In this document: in pieces, positions 23,582-24,518 of the stretch
Numbering within the stretch: position 1 is the first letter of the stretch
Layout: each line of letters begins with the position of its first letter
NCBI GenBank assembly: GCA_964442015.1
Contig: CAYTYA010000024.1
Location: 1 to 24,518 of the forward strand
Direction: 5' to 3'
Length of the DNA stretch: 24,518 bases
Source of the DNA: GCA-002701945 sp964442015
GTDB taxonomy: Bacteria > Fidelibacterota > Marinisomatia > Marinisomatales > TCS55
Notes under the pieces: model-generated
Database searches by the model: none
What the model was told of the DNA's origin: nothing
Seen by the model: only the letters and a program-made list of their open reading frames with translations
Translations under genes and position numbers: made by a program

Positions 23582-24518
23582 TTAATTCAAATCTACACTC
23601 GAATATGGTCCTATAATCACTTCTTTATTATCTCCAGGAAAAAGTATATCAATATTTGGCTGACCAATGGATGTCCAAGTCCTAGATAATACTAATGTAC
23701 CTTGATCATATACATTTAATGATTGTAAATCAAAATATTCACCCCAATACCACTCAACTCCATGCTTATTATTATTCATAAATGTACACTCATATTTTGG
23801 ATTTCCATTCGTATGTACATTCGATTTTGTTCTTAATCCAAGAGTATGATTTGTAATATTTACACCTGACTCAGTCCACAATCTCTCATCAATTATTTCA
23901 TCTTCTCTATAAACTTGAATACGTTTGAATCTTCCATTTTCATAATACTCAAATATGATGACAGGATTTCCATTATAATAATATCCTTCTTTCATTGTTG
24001 ATCCAGATGGACTAAAAACACGCATCAACCCTTGAAGGCTTCCATCTGCAAACATTGTAATACTTGAAATTTGTTGTTCATTATACCATCGTGTAACTAA
24101 ACCATGAAGTTTATCGTTTAGATAGGCTCCTTCTTCTTCCGTTGCTCCATTCTCATCCCAATATCTAAAAGCGCCTGAACGCTTACCATATTTAAATGTA
24201 AGAAGAGACTGCATCTTTCCATCATTATAAAATGTTTTCATTTCACCATGCAACTTATCATTGATATAATACATTAATTTATATACTTGTTTACCATCAA
24301 AATAAATAGTACTTAACCCATACAATTGTCCATCATTGTAAACTTTAGTTGAATCTTTTTTTCCATTCCTATTAAACCATTTCCATTCCCCAATTCGTTT
24401 ACCAAGCATATGATTTCCAGACACAAATAATTCACCATTATTATACCAAACTTTGTATTCACCATAATAATTATTATCCATGTAGGAAATTAATGAATCT
24501 AATCCATTGTCTTCACTA
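23582..24518 (-). CDS. MORN-repeat (YwqK-type) protein, 5' end outside the window
   Basis: The frame runs open from the window edge to a TAA at 23582. The ATG at 24481 is probably internal, because the twelve codons before it (SEDNGLDSLISY) continue without a stop. The protein consists of repeated MORN_2 units of about 20-24 residues, such as GEYKVWYNNGELFVSG, GEWKWFNRNGKK, HGEMKTFYNDGKMQS, GAFRYWDENGATEEEG and HGLVTRWYNEQQ. A less regular C-terminus follows. MORN_2 proteins are often annotated as antitoxin YwqK but mostly have no proven function. A signal peptide, if present, would be off-window. The gap to mscS is about 20 nt. Confidence 0.85.
   Translation of the reverse strand, partial: SEDNGLDSLISYMDNNYYGEYKVWYNNGELFVSGNHMLGKRIGEWKWFNRNGKKDSTKVYNDGQLYGLSTIYFDGKQVYKLMYYINDKLHGEMKTFYNDGKMQSLLTFKYGKRSGAFRYWDENGATEEEGAYLNDKLHGLVTRWYNEQQISSITMFADGSLQGLMRVFSPSGSTMKEGYYYNGNPVIIFEYYENGRFKRIQVYREDEIIDERLWTESGVNITNHTLGLRTKSNVHTNGNPKYECTFMNNNKHGVEWYWGEYFDLQSLNVYDQGTLVLSRTWTSIGQPNIDILFPGDNKEVIIGPYSSVDLN

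Noticed and set aside
23582..24518. MORN-repeat protein as the antitoxin of a toxin-antitoxin system
   Set aside because: The YwqK 'antitoxin' label is a family name only. No toxin-like partner is next to it; the downstream gene is an MscS channel.

Overview
The window is a compact, AT-rich bacterial chromosomal segment, about a third G+C or less by eye. Every gene I can support lies on the minus strand, so transcription runs from high to low coordinates. The gene set is housekeeping plus envelope functions of a Gram-negative (diderm) cell: LolA-like carrier, GmhB-like phosphatase, an outer-membrane-type small protein and an MscS channel. Many start codons have no clear Shine-Dalgarno sequence and TTG starts are common. 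The SMC P-loop spelling (GPNGCGKTN), the UpxY/RfaH-like NusG paralog and the folB-folK-dNK block fit the FCB group, possibly a marine lineage such as Marinimicrobia (SAR406). That placement is inference and was not tested. One run of 100 Ns shows this is a scaffolded draft (single-cell or metagenome) assembly.

Layout in transcription order. At the right edge a MORN-repeat protein, cut by the window end, is followed by mscS, a DUF423 membrane protein and dut. A perfect CIRCE operator then precedes groES-groEL, which ends at a strong hairpin terminator. Next comes a folate/nucleotide block: folB, folK, a deoxynucleoside kinase, a 58-aa membrane protein that is easy to miss, and DoxX. A redox pair follows (a zinc-type MDR dehydrogenase and a thioredoxin-like [2Fe-2S] ferredoxin), then a small secreted or outer-membrane protein, rsmE and hinT. 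The long smc gene leads into yebC-ruvC-ruvA, gcvT, ftsK (interrupted by the N gap) and lolA. The last run is an envelope series: flippase-like protein, GmhB-like phosphatase, ddl, NusG paralog and cysS. After a 194-nt spacer come tRNA-Thr(UGU) and a truncated tRNA-Tyr(GUA).

Genes are packed with 1-20 nt gaps or 4-8 nt start/stop overlaps (ATGA, TTGA, GTGAATAG, ATGCATGA), which implies long operons with translational coupling. The themes are chromosome handling (SMC, FtsK, RuvA, RuvC), envelope synthesis, folate and dNTP supply, and protein folding under HrcA/CIRCE control.

I found no CRISPR array, prophage, insertion sequence, toxin-antitoxin pair or clearly new system. The points most worth a second look are the gap that artificially splits ftsK between two identical 55-bp ends, the unlisted small gene beside doxX, the NusG paralog in the envelope operon, and the repeated TTGA junctions.
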